A stretch of DNA of 6,863 nt from Deltaproteobacteria bacterium (GTDB lineage Bacteria; Desulfobacterota; DSM-4660; Desulfatiglandales; B25-G16), in contig CP070752.1 in NCBI GenBank assembly GCA_020348625.1, forward strand, positions 2,403,462 to 2,410,324, read 5' to 3'. A model generated the notes under the pieces. That model saw only the letters and a list, made by a program, of their open reading frames with translations. It did no database searches and was not told the origin of the DNA. Below are positions 1 through 6,187 of the stretch, piece after piece. Numbering within the stretch: the first letter of the stretch is position 1; every line of letters begins with the position of its first letter. The translations under genes and the position numbers were made by a program.

Positions 1-1208
1 CCCTTGAAGATGACCTCCAGGGGCACATCTTTGGCCACCCCACTGACCACATAAACATTTACCCCCACCGGAGGGGTAATCACCCCCATCTCTGTTATAA
101 GCACGATGATCACCCCAAACCAAATGGGGTCATATCCGAGTTCTACCGCAACGGGATAAAAGATGGGTATGGTGAGCAGAATCATCCCCAAGGCATCCAT
201 GAAACAGCCCCCGACGAGATAAATAAAGACAATCACTCCCATAATGGCCCATGCAGGTAAAGGTAGCGCGGTCACCCACTCTGCCAGCAGGTAGGGGATC
301 CTGGTCACAGCCAGAAAATGACCGAAGATCGTGGCGCCTGCGACAATGACCATTATCATGCAAGCGATCTGTACGCTCTCCAAAACAGCCACCCAAAATT
401 GCCTCCATCGTATCTGTCTTCTCCCCACAGCGACCATGAGGGTGATAAAGGCGCCCGCCGCCCCTGCTTCGGTAGGGGTAAAAAAGCCCATGAACAAGCC
501 CCCCATGACCAGGATGAAGATGAGCAGCATTTCAATGACCCCCAAAAGGGAGCGCACCTTCTCCTTGAAGCTCGTCTTAGGCCCCGGCGGGCCCAGCTCG
601 GGTTTGAGGCGCACATGAATATAGATGGTTGCGATAAAGAGGGTGGCGAGGAGGATGCCCGGAAGGATACCGGCAGCAAACAGCTCACCGATGGACTGTT
701 CAGTCATGATCCCATAGACAATAAAGATCACACTGGGGGGAATGAGAATCCCCAGGCTGCCGCCAGCAGCCACCGCACCGGTGGCCAGCTCCGGGCTATA
801 CTTATACCTCTTCATCTCAGGAAGGGCAATGGTGGCCATGGTGGCAGCCGTGGCATTGGTGGAGCCGCAGATGGCTGAAAAACCGGCGCATGCCCCAATA
901 GTGGCCATGGCCAGACCTCCTGGGAAATGCCCCAAGAATTTATAAGTAGCGTCGTAAAGCCTGCGATTTATCCCGGCATAGAATGCGATCTGGCCCATAA
1001 AGATAAAGAGGGGTACCACGGTCAAATTATACGAGCCGAATGTGGCAAAGAAATCCTGGGCTAAGAGTCGAATCCCCGCATCGAAGGAGACCAGATAGGT
1101 AAACCCAACGAATCCCACAGAGGCCATCACAAAGCCCACCGGCATACGTGAAAAGAGGACGATGATAAGGACTCCTAACCCGATCAATCCCACCGTTGTT
1201 GGACTCAT
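1..1208 (-). CDS. dctM: TRAP transporter large permease subunit DctM (partial, C-terminus cut by window edge)
   Basis: This is the large, roughly 12-helix membrane subunit of a TRAP transporter, which carries the substrate across the inner membrane using an ion (usually sodium) gradient. The frame is open from the ATG at 1208 to the window edge, giving 402 codons; the family is usually about 425-430 residues, so roughly 25 are missing. Family hallmarks are visible: the conserved GSTNATAATMATIALPEM stretch at residues 115-132, GGSLGILIPPS at 149-159, and the DctM signature TPTEAGAAGAF at 244-254. Most of the rest is hydrophobic helices. The start is supported by AGGAG at 1216-1220, 7 bases upstream. 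It lies 76 bases downstream of dctQ on the same strand and is very probably co-transcribed with it. Family assignment is secure; the transported substrate cannot be predicted from this subunit. Confidence 0.95.
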   Translation of the reverse strand, partial: MSPTTVGLIGLGVLIIVLFSRMPVGFVMASVGFVGFTYLVSFDAGIRLLAQDFFATFGSYNLTVVPLFIFMGQIAFYAGINRRLYDATYKFLGHFPGGLAMATIGACAGFSAICGSTNATAATMATIALPEMKRYKYSPELATGAVAAGGSLGILIPPSVIFIVYGIMTEQSIGELFAAGILPGILLATLFIATIYIHVRLKPELGPPGPKTSFKEKVRSLLGVIEMLLIFILVMGGLFMGFFTPTEAGAAGAFITLMVAVGRRQIRWRQFWVAVLESVQIACMIMVIVAGATIFGHFLAVTRIPYLLAEWVTALPLPAWAIMGVIVFIYLVGGCFMDALGMILLTIPIFYPVAVELGYDPIWFGVIIVLITEMGVITPPVGVNVYVVSGVAKDVPLEVIFK

Positions 1209-1284
1209 ATCCTCACTCCTCGCTCACAAAAAATGAATGTCTTCCGAACAAAAGAAGACAAAGGCGAGATATATAGAAGAAAAA

Positions 1285-1788
1285 TCATCCCTCCCCCTGT
1301 GACCACGCCTCTACACCCCTGGTCAGAACAAGCAAGACGTCTCCTGCAAGGACCAGACAGACCATGACGGCAGACATAGCAATGCCATAGAGCACGGGGA
1401 GGAAAGGTAGTTCCAGGGTCATTGAAACCTCTCCTGAAGCCTGCAAGTCATTGCCATATCTCACACACTCCCAGGCCAGCAGGGCAAACAATGCGATACT
1501 CAGAAGATGCGTAATCACATAGATGAACTTCTGAACCTGAGAGGAAAATCTCGCAACCACCAATTGGACGGCTACATGCCCTTGCTTGATGGTGGTCTGG
1601 GCAAGGGCAAAACCAACGACCATCGCTCCCAAGAACTCCACGATGTCATAGGTACCGAGGATAGGCCGCCTGAAAAGGCGCATCCCAATATCTGCACAGG
1701 TAATGCCCATCATCCCAACCAGGCTTCCTCCCGCCACCCAATTCAATATTCGAGATAACCAGTGAATCGATCCGATAAACCCTGGCAT
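1285..1788 (-). CDS. dctQ: TRAP transporter small permease subunit DctQ
   Basis: The 167-residue product is the four-helix small membrane subunit that pairs with DctM and is needed for transport. Hydrophobic segments lie at about residues 13-32, 51-69, 87-107 and 128-152, matching the family's four-helix topology and its usual 160-200 residue length. The segment with RLFRRPILGTYDIVEFLG (about 38-55) followed by A-x(7)-GHVAVQLV (63-78) matches the typical DctQ pattern of an Arg-Pro-(Ile/Val)-x-Gly-x-x-(Asp/Glu) loop and a Gly-His-Val ending before the third helix. The ATG at 1788 is preceded by GGGAG at 1795-1799 (7-base spacing). It is in the order P-Q-M typical of TRAP operons, 257 bases after dctP and 76 bases before dctM. 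The large gap to dctP contains a hairpin, suggesting lower expression than the binding protein. Confidence 0.93.
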   Translation of the reverse strand: MPGFIGSIHWLSRILNWVAGGSLVGMMGITCADIGMRLFRRPILGTYDIVEFLGAMVVGFALAQTTIKQGHVAVQLVVARFSSQVQKFIYVITHLLSIALFALLAWECVRYGNDLQASGEVSMTLELPFLPVLYGIAMSAVMVCLVLAGDVLLVLTRGVEAWSQGEG

Positions 1789-2011
1789 ATTCTACTCCCA
1801 TGAATGTAAAACGGTGGTATCGCTCAAAAGTGTCTGTATGAATAATATTGAATGATGACTCGCGGGCTCAGGAGGTCATGCCGGTTTTCAAAAGGCAATA
1901 TCTCCTAAAGAATGTCACCAGGTTCTCTCGTGGCCGAATGTGTGGGGTTTACAGCTCGTCTCGGCTAACATTGTTCACCCACACAGCTTGGCATTCATGA
2001 AAAAGGACGAA

Positions 2012-2041
2012 AGAGGGGGGATGCACCCGCATCCCCCCTCT
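2012..2041 (-). terminator. Perfect 13-bp hairpin just after dctP (terminator or mRNA-stabilising stem)
   Basis: The arms AGAGGGGGGATGC (2012-2024) and GCATCCCCCCTCT (2029-2041) are exact reverse complements around a 4-base loop. The stem begins 4 bases beyond the dctP stop codon. Read in the dctP direction, it is followed by TTCGTCC and then a run of five T (2004-2000), so the T tract is displaced by 7 bases compared with an ideal intrinsic terminator. With six consecutive G-C pairs it is very stable. Partial termination or 3'-end protection of dctP mRNA here would give more binding protein than membrane subunits, a common need in TRAP operons. The structure is seen directly; its effect is inferred. 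Confidence 0.75.
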
Positions 2042-2045
2042 GTGC

Positions 2046-3068
2046 CTATTGCTGATGTGTCTTCAGATAGCCGATACAGAATTCCAATGCTTCCTCAGCA
2101 GGCAGGCCCTTTGCCTGCTTGTCTTTAACGTACTCATCAAGGATAGGACGCAGCAGTTTTGTCCACCGCGCATCTTCCTCTTTAGACAGGGTAATGATAT
2201 TGCCGCCCTTCTGGACATAAAAGTCCTTCCCCTCCTGATCGAGCTCATCCCAGAGCGTGCCCTGTTTTCTTATCCACTCATCGTTGATCTGCTCAATAAT
2301 GTCTTTGATATCCTGCGGCAGGCTGTTCCACTTTTCCTTGTTCATTACTACGTAAGCGAGGTTTGTATAGGCTGAGCCAAACGGAATACTGTAGCTGACA
2401 ACATCCGCGAGTTTGAAACCCTTCATCGGCTCAAACGGGCATACAATTCCCTCTGCAACACCTTTTCTGAGGGCGTCATAGGCTGCCGACATGGGCATTG
2501 CCACCGATACCCCTCCCAGTGCCTCTACCACTTTTCCACTCGTACCGGTAGATCGTATCTTGCGCCCCTTCAGGTCCTCCAGATTATTTACAGGCTTCTT
2601 CGTATGGAACAGGTGAGGGGGAGACGTATGCATAAACATAATCTTCACATCGTCAAATTCCTTCGGCTTAAACTTCTTGTAATACGCATTTGCCAACTCC
2701 GTTCCTAGGTAGCCACTCTTGTAGCCGAGAGGGAGGTCAATCACCTCGCTCAGAGGGAATCGTCCTCTTGTGTACGAGCAAAAACTCAACCCGACATCGG
2801 CAATACCTTTCACCACGCCGTCATAGGTCTCAGTTGGACGTGTAAGGGCACCTCCGGGGAAATAGTCTACCTTGATTCTCCCATCTGTCCTCTTTTCCAC
2901 CTCTTTGCACCACTGATCTGCAAGTACGCTCACGCTGTTAGTCGGCGGGAAGAAGTTGGAGTACTTGAGCGTGGTTAACCTGTCCGCGGCATGGCCCACT
3001 GTGGAGGTGAGCCATACCAGAGAAAAACAAATCAGAAGCACGAACATAATTCCCCATAACTTTTTCAT
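2046..3068 (-). CDS. dctP: TRAP transporter solute-binding protein (DctP family)
   Basis: The 340-residue product is a periplasmic substrate-binding protein that captures the solute and delivers it to DctQM. The N-terminus (MKK, then a hydrophobic core at about 6-20) is a Sec signal peptide, with likely cleavage after GHA at residues 25-27. The mature protein shows DctP features: the FFPPTN start (39-44), FPGGAL (70-75), GIADVGLSFCSYTRGRFPLSEVIDLP in short blocks across 88-113, and LKGRKIR (166-172), where R172 sits at the position of the family's conserved carboxylate-binding arginine. G-x-A-Y-T-N-L-A-Y-V-V-M-N-K (231-244) and LPQDIKDII (250-258) are also typical. The start has AGGGAGG-type Shine-Dalgarno bases (core 3076-3081) 7 bases upstream. 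Length fits the family. An organic acid ligand is likely; its identity is unknown. Confidence 0.94.
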   Translation of the reverse strand: MKKLWGIMFVLLICFSLVWLTSTVGHAADRLTTLKYSNFFPPTNSVSVLADQWCKEVEKRTDGRIKVDYFPGGALTRPTETYDGVVKGIADVGLSFCSYTRGRFPLSEVIDLPLGYKSGYLGTELANAYYKKFKPKEFDDVKIMFMHTSPPHLFHTKKPVNNLEDLKGRKIRSTGTSGKVVEALGGVSVAMPMSAAYDALRKGVAEGIVCPFEPMKGFKLADVVSYSIPFGSAYTNLAYVVMNKEKWNSLPQDIKDIIEQINDEWIRKQGTLWDELDQEGKDFYVQKGGNIITLSKEEDARWTKLLRPILDEYVKDKQAKGLPAEEALEFCIGYLKTHQQ

Positions 3069-3223
3069 AGCGCAGCCTCCCTAATTTTGTGTTAACCTAA
3101 TTTTTTTTGCTCTTCTTCGGAGACTCTCATCTCCGTTCTCGGTTCTGATGAAATTTGTTCTTCTGATCCAGCCTTTTCCAATTAACTCAGTTCACTTACG
3201 CGTTGCTATCCACAAAGAGAACC

Positions 3224-3346
3224 TCAGCTCACCGCAACCTTGCCCTCAGCTTTTCTTGCGAGGTCTGAAATTATCTCCCCTAACCGATCGACATCTTCCT
3301 TTAGTTGCCATATCTTGTCAAGGGGTTTATGAAGCGCCAAAGGCAT
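3224..3346 (-). CDS. Possible small leader ORF or gene remnant upstream of dctP (40 codons)
   Basis: A minus-strand frame runs from ATG (3346) to TGA (3224) and encodes 40 residues with a markedly protein-like composition. After MPLALHKPLD comes a charged amphipathic helix, with hydrophobics spaced 3-4 residues apart (KIWQLKEDVDRLGEIISDLA at 11-30) and a basic tail ending KVAVS. It is not a homologue I recognise. No Shine-Dalgarno sequence precedes the ATG, and an in-frame stop lies 12 codons upstream, so it is not the end of a longer intact gene here. It lies 155 bases upstream of dctP on the same strand. It could be a small coiled-coil peptide, an upstream leader peptide, or the eroded C-terminus of a lost gene. 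It is too short for frame statistics to be decisive. Confidence 0.3.
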   Translation of the reverse strand: MPLALHKPLDKIWQLKEDVDRLGEIISDLARKAEGKVAVS

Positions 3347-3374
3347 TGAAGATTTGTGATTTTGAGTGTAAATA
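3346..3374 (+). promoter_or_regulatory. Weak sigma70-like promoter candidate for the CMD-like gene
   Basis: TTGAAG (3346-3351) and TAAATA (3369-3374) are separated by 17 bases and point toward the gene starting at 3450, implying a leader of about 70 bases. The -35 matches the consensus at four of six positions, the -10 only at three. It is the best placed pair I found in this AT-rich stretch, but matches of this quality occur by chance. Confidence 0.22.
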
Positions 3375-3436
3375 AGTCTTCATGATATCCATGTCTTTAT
3401 TTTGCCGCTGGAAGTCCGTAAATCAAAGAAAACACT

Positions 3437-3444
3437 AAAGGAGG
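3437..3444 (+). promoter_or_regulatory. Strong ribosome binding site fixing the start of the CMD-like gene
   Basis: AAAGGAGG is a near-perfect Shine-Dalgarno sequence 5 bases before the ATG at 3450. It rules out the alternative in-frame TTG at 3402, which would place the site inside the coding region. Confidence 0.85.
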
Positions 3445-3449
3445 AAACA

Positions 3450-3761
3450 ATGGCTCAAAATGCATCCCCAAAATGGATTACAAAATTGCAGCATAACAAT
3501 CCCAAACTCGCCGAAATGTATCTCTCCCAGAGTGAGAAGATACTGAAGGACGGTGCCATCCCTGCGAAATATAAAATCCTCATGACAATGATTGTGGATG
3601 CCATCACGGCTCACCCCGATGGCTGTTTTGCCCTTGCCAATCGTGCTCGGGCAGCGGGCGCCTCTGAAGCGGAGATCAATGAAGCGATTGAGGTGGCCTA
3701 TTTATTCGGTGGTACGCCAGCCTTGGTGACTGCGACAAATGCCCTCGGCTCAGAGAGCTAA
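3450..3761 (+). CDS. Carboxymuconolactone decarboxylase (CMD/AhpD-fold) family protein lacking the CxxC motif
   Basis: The 103-residue product matches the small all-helical CMD family, which includes 4-carboxymuconolactone decarboxylases and AhpD-like alkylhydroperoxidases. Visible hallmarks are GAIPAKYKILMTMIVDAI (about 35-52), the RARAAGASEAEINEAIEVA helix pair (65-83) and YLFGGTPALVTATNAL (84-99). In redox-active AhpD proteins the segment before the Gly-Ala turn reads CxxC-x(3)-H. Here the aligned positions are His and Gly (HPDG, then Cys one position later) and the His is Leu, so disulfide peroxidase chemistry is unlikely. A subfamily with this loss is common in anaerobes and its reaction is not established. 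It is divergent from the TRAP operon and 76 bases upstream of the MaoC gene, suggesting a shared catabolic role. Confidence 0.85.
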   Translation: MAQNASPKWITKLQHNNPKLAEMYLSQSEKILKDGAIPAKYKILMTMIVDAITAHPDGCFALANRARAAGASEAEINEAIEVAYLFGGTPALVTATNALGSES

Positions 3762-3837
3762 GGAAAGATATATAGGGCGTGCAGGTTATCTCGCAACACG
3801 TTATGTATCTCTCTTTTAACGATGAGGGCCAGTGTAT

Positions 3838-4311
3838 ATGTCATACATCAGAAGAAAAGCTATTGAAGGGATTAAGGTAGGTGACACGTTTTCTATCTCG
3901 CGCACGTTTACAGAACACGACGTGCTCCAATTTGCCGATATCTCAAGAGACTACAACCCTGTCCATTTTGAAAAGCGCTTTACTGATGCTAAGAGGCTTA
4001 ATGGGCGCATCTGTCATGGTCTTTTGGTGGCTAGTCTGATCACCGAAATCGGAGGTCAAATTGGATGGTTTGCTTCTGGAATGAATTTTCATTTCAGGGA
4101 GCCTGTATACTTTGGTGATAAAATACAATGTGACTTGACGATTACCGCCATCGACGACAGAGGGCGTGCAAAGGCTGAGGCAGTCTACACAAATCAGGAT
4201 CAGATCACTGTTTTAGAAGGTGTCTTAACCGGTATCATGCCAGGCACCGAAGAAAAAGAGGTCATGAAAGCCATGGTTGCTGAAGGAGATCCAACCAATA
4301 GACTACGTTAA
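3838..4311 (+). CDS. MaoC-like (R)-specific enoyl-CoA hydratase (hot-dog fold)
   Basis: The 157-residue product resembles MaoC-like hydratases, which add water to trans-2-enoyl-CoA thioesters in the cytoplasm. The hydratase-2 motif is clear: FTEHDVLQFADISRDYNPVH at residues 24-43, with catalytic Asp38 and His43; the usual Gly before the Asp is Arg37. It is followed by the typical HGLLVASLI helix (60-68), where Gly61 ends the substrate-tunnel loop, and by FHFREPVYFGDKI (about 84-96), the usual second half of the hot-dog sheet. Length fits single-domain members. I start at ATG 3838, which has GAGGG (3824-3828) 9 bases upstream; a GTG at 3832 would sit too close to it. The substrate is not predictable. 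Homologues also occur as dehydratases of methyl-branched or hydroxyacyl-CoA intermediates. Confidence 0.88.
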   Translation: MSYIRRKAIEGIKVGDTFSISRTFTEHDVLQFADISRDYNPVHFEKRFTDAKRLNGRICHGLLVASLITEIGGQIGWFASGMNFHFREPVYFGDKIQCDLTITAIDDRGRAKAEAVYTNQDQITVLEGVLTGIMPGTEEKEVMKAMVAEGDPTNRLR

Positions 4312-4590
4312 CAAATGCTATCCTAGGGTTATCGTGACATATAGGTCAAATAGGGCTTGGGCCACGCCAAGTGATTAAAATACTTGTATCTATGAAAATA
4401 TAGGAGTCGAAACCCGTTTTAGATGTTTAAGATTGGCCCTATGCTCGCGGAATGAATAGATACTGTAACCCGAATTGCAAGGTAGGAGGCAGAATCAGTT
4501 TCTAGGACACAAGTCTGTGGGGCGGTACAGTGCTTCATCTCGCCCCTATTCAGCGATGAGGTTATCCCCAAGAGCATTCAGCAGAGAGGT
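4312..4590. other. Intergenic gap between the MaoC and HAD genes
   Basis: This 279-base stretch holds no gene I can support. It contains a small stem CTTGG/CCAAG (around 4356-4372) without a following T-run, AT-rich sequence at 4373-4405 and a possible sigma54-type element at 4433-4448. From 4486 the frame of the HAD gene is already open, but it contains no ATG, GTG or TTG before 4591. The gap suggests that the HAD gene begins a separate transcription unit. Confidence 0.5.
4433..4448 (+). promoter_or_regulatory. Possible sigma54 (-24/-12) promoter element upstream of the HAD gene
   Basis: TTGGCCCTATGCTCGC has the invariant GG and GC separated by exactly 10 bases and keeps the TTGGC block of the -24 element. 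It differs from the consensus at several other positions (CC for AC, TCGC for TTGC). It would start transcription about 130 bases before the HAD start codon. No sigma54 activator gene is in the window, so this remains a pattern match. Confidence 0.2.
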
Positions 4591-5337
4591 ATGGGTACAC
4601 GATTCATAGACGATTTCAACGTATTGCTTCTGGACATGGGTAACACATTCATGTTCGGTTGCAACCGATTTGGCAAGGATATAGACTATTCCGCCACCTA
4701 CAGTAGGTGCGGTGGGGCTGTTCTGGATGTGCAAGCACTCTGGGGAGTCATGGATGCTCTCTTAACAAGGATACTAACGGACTACCGCAATCCGGCCTCC
4801 TACGATGCTTTCGGTACGGTTGAAGAATACCTCCGGGAGCTTCCGGTGGCTAAGACACTGCCATCAGAGGAACTCGAAATATTAGAGCGGGTGTTTGGCG
4901 AACACGAGGCAGGGCATATCCCCCGCTCCCATGTTCGCGTGCTCCGGGAGTTGAACAGGAGCCATGTTCTTGGCCTGGTCTCAAACATCTGGTCGAATCC
5001 GTCCTTTTTTGAAGCTGAGTTCAAAAAGGTTGGTATTCTCGATCTATTCACAGTCATTGTGTGGTCCTCTGACTACGGTTTTATCAAACCATCGCCTCGG
5101 CTATTTAGAGTGGCGCTGGATGCGTTGGAGGTGGCTCCAGAAGACGTTCTGTTCGTTGGAGATAATCCTAAGAGGGATATCGCTGGAGCCAAGGCCGCGG
5201 GGATAAAAACAGCATGGCTCAAGAATGACATGAAGCCTTTGTCTCCCGCCGACCCCATACCGGATTGCACAATCTCGGATCTTGGTGAGCTTCTCACACT
5301 TGAAGAAAATAATTGCATAAGGCAATCATCACAATAG
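4591..5337 (+). CDS. HAD-superfamily hydrolase (phosphatase-like)
   Basis: The 248-residue product has all four haloacid dehalogenase motifs. Motif I is LLLDMGNTF (12-20): nucleophile Asp15, with Gly17 replacing the usual second Asp, as in the DLGNT-type subgroup. Motif II is LGLVSN (127-132, Ser131). Motif III is the lysine in GFIKPSPRLF (Lys166). Motif IV is VGDNPKRDIAGAKAAG (189-204, Asp191 and Asp196). Residues about 22-115 form a helical cap between motifs I and II, as in type C1 HADs of COG1011. A soluble cytoplasmic phosphatase or dehalogenase is likely; substrate unknown. Replacement of the second Asp may weaken acid/base catalysis for phosphoester turnover. The GAGAGG before the ATG is only 1 base away, a poor ribosome site, but no better in-frame start exists. 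DUF169 follows after 23 bases. Confidence 0.88.
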   Translation: MGTRFIDDFNVLLLDMGNTFMFGCNRFGKDIDYSATYSRCGGAVLDVQALWGVMDALLTRILTDYRNPASYDAFGTVEEYLRELPVAKTLPSEELEILERVFGEHEAGHIPRSHVRVLRELNRSHVLGLVSNIWSNPSFFEAEFKKVGILDLFTVIVWSSDYGFIKPSPRLFRVALDALEVAPEDVLFVGDNPKRDIAGAKAAGIKTAWLKNDMKPLSPADPIPDCTISDLGELLTLEENNCIRQSSQ

Positions 5338-5347
5338 ATACAGTAGA

Positions 5348-5357
5348 AAGGGGGAAG
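5348..5357 (+). promoter_or_regulatory. Ribosome binding site fixing the start of the DUF169 gene
   Basis: AAGGGGGAAG lies just upstream of the ATG at 5361 (5 bases from the AGGGGGA core). It favours this start over a TTG at 5313, which would overlap the end of the HAD gene and has no comparable site. Confidence 0.7.
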
Positions 5358-5360
5358 AAT

Positions 5361-6131
5361 ATGGATTATGAGGGGTATTCCGAGATTATCATGCGAATGG
5401 TAATGCCACAATCATTTCCCATCGGCATTAAAATCCTCAGAAACGATGATCCAATACCTGATGGGGTAATTAGACCTAGCAAATTCGGGATCAAGATCGC
5501 CCTGTGTCAGTGGACTACACTGGCCAGAAGGTGGGGATGGATTGTGGGAGCGATGGCAGAAGATATCAGCTGTACACCCTGTTTGGCCGGCTTTGGTTTC
5601 AAGAAACTGAAGGACAAATCCGATTTTGCCCAATTTACTGTGGACATGGGATATTTCGACTCCCTTGGGCCTGCCTCTGTGCTGGTGGAACAAATGGAAT
5701 TTCTGCAACCCGGAGAGGTAAAAGGGATTGTAGCATTTCCCTTGGCCAAGGCGCCCTTAGACCCTGATCTTGCTGTAATCTATGGGACACCGGCGCAGAT
5801 GACTCGGCTTACTTATGCGCATATACATAGCCATGCACGGATTATCCATTCCAGGACGAGTTTCGGGCTCTCCTGTCTCTCAGCTGTGATGCCTTTCTGG
5901 AAGGAGGAACCGGCCTTAGTGCATCCGGGGCGAGGGGAGCGCACGTTGGCAGGTACCGATGACAGCGAGATGTTCTTCTCCACCCCGATCGATCATTTGG
6001 AAGCCCTTGTGGATGGACTGGAAAAAACGCATAAAAAGGGATTGCGGTATCCAATCCAGGGATATGTTTTGTACGAATCTCCTGTTATTCCACCCATGAA
6101 GGCCTTGGAGGAGAAATTAATTGAACCATAA
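5361..6131 (+). CDS. DUF169 (COG2043) family protein of unknown function
   Basis: The 256-residue product looks like a DUF169 protein: PIGIKIL near the N-terminus (20-26), a Cys followed by a helix ending in an Ala-Arg pair (C49-QWTTLARR), a second Cys region EDISCTPCLAGFG (67-79), the central GTPAQMTRL (142-150), the PGRGERTLAGTDDSEM block (189-204) and the C-terminal LEALVDGLEKTHKKGLRYPI (213-232). Conserved-type cysteines are C49, C71, C74 and C172; C71-x-x-C74 could bind metal or a cluster, which is inference. No signal peptide or membrane segment is evident, so it is probably cytoplasmic. The family has no established function that I can name; members are frequent in anaerobic bacteria and archaea. 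It follows the HAD gene by 23 bases and is followed by the GNAT gene after 56. Confidence 0.75.
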   Translation: MDYEGYSEIIMRMVMPQSFPIGIKILRNDDPIPDGVIRPSKFGIKIALCQWTTLARRWGWIVGAMAEDISCTPCLAGFGFKKLKDKSDFAQFTVDMGYFDSLGPASVLVEQMEFLQPGEVKGIVAFPLAKAPLDPDLAVIYGTPAQMTRLTYAHIHSHARIIHSRTSFGLSCLSAVMPFWKEEPALVHPGRGERTLAGTDDSEMFFSTPIDHLEALVDGLEKTHKKGLRYPIQGYVLYESPVIPPMKALEEKLIEP

Positions 6132-6187
6132 AAGGTGAATACCAGACGTGGATATGAATACTGAAACCTTCATACGCAGAGGTTGGA

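Larger units (their letters stand above)
3069..3449. other. Divergent intergenic control region between dctP and the CMD-like gene
   Basis: This 381-base stretch separates the minus-strand TRAP operon from the plus-strand genes and must carry the promoters for dctP and probably for the CMD-like gene. I see a T-rich run of eight T (3111-3118 area) 40-50 bases upstream of dctP, a short inverted repeat CGGAGA/TCTCCG (3118-3123 and 3130-3135, 6-base loop), a weak plus-strand sigma70-like pair near 3346-3374, and a 40-codon minus-strand reading frame at 3224-3346. No convincing dctP promoter stands out and no adjacent regulator gene is encoded in the window. Confidence 0.6.

Noticed and set aside
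318..878. Long plus-strand frame antisense to dctM
   Set aside because: It is a shadow of the dctM coding frame; the minus-strand translation contains clear DctM motifs, whereas this one is low-complexity and charged with no recognisable family.
1939..1985. Inverted repeat TGTGTGGG/CCCACACA with a 31-base spacer in the dctP-dctQ gap
   Set aside because: An 8-bp arm pair at this spacing is expected several times by chance in a window of this size, and no T-run or known motif accompanies it.
3118..3135. Short palindrome CGGAGA/TCTCCG about 50 bases upstream of dctP
   Set aside because: A 6-bp stem with a 6-base loop is common by chance and lacks terminator features on either strand; it could be an operator, but nothing supports that.
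3293..3321. TTGACA on the minus strand as a -35 box for dctP
   Set aside because: The hexamer is perfect, but the sequence 17 bases downstream (GAAGAT) is a poor -10, and the resulting leader would be over 200 bases long.
3148..3375. Plus-strand 75-codon frame in the divergent intergenic region
   Set aside because: Its composition is irregular and proline/cysteine rich, it has no ribosome binding site, and it overlaps in antisense the more protein-like minus-strand frame at 3224-3346.
3402..3449. Upstream TTG start extending the CMD-like protein by 16 residues
   Set aside because: The strong AAAGGAGG at 3437-3444 is correctly spaced for ATG 3450 and would lie inside the extended coding region.
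5313..5360. Upstream TTG start for the DUF169 protein overlapping the HAD gene
   Set aside because: The site AAGGGGGAAG immediately upstream of ATG 5361 favours the shorter form, and the added residues do not look like part of the family.
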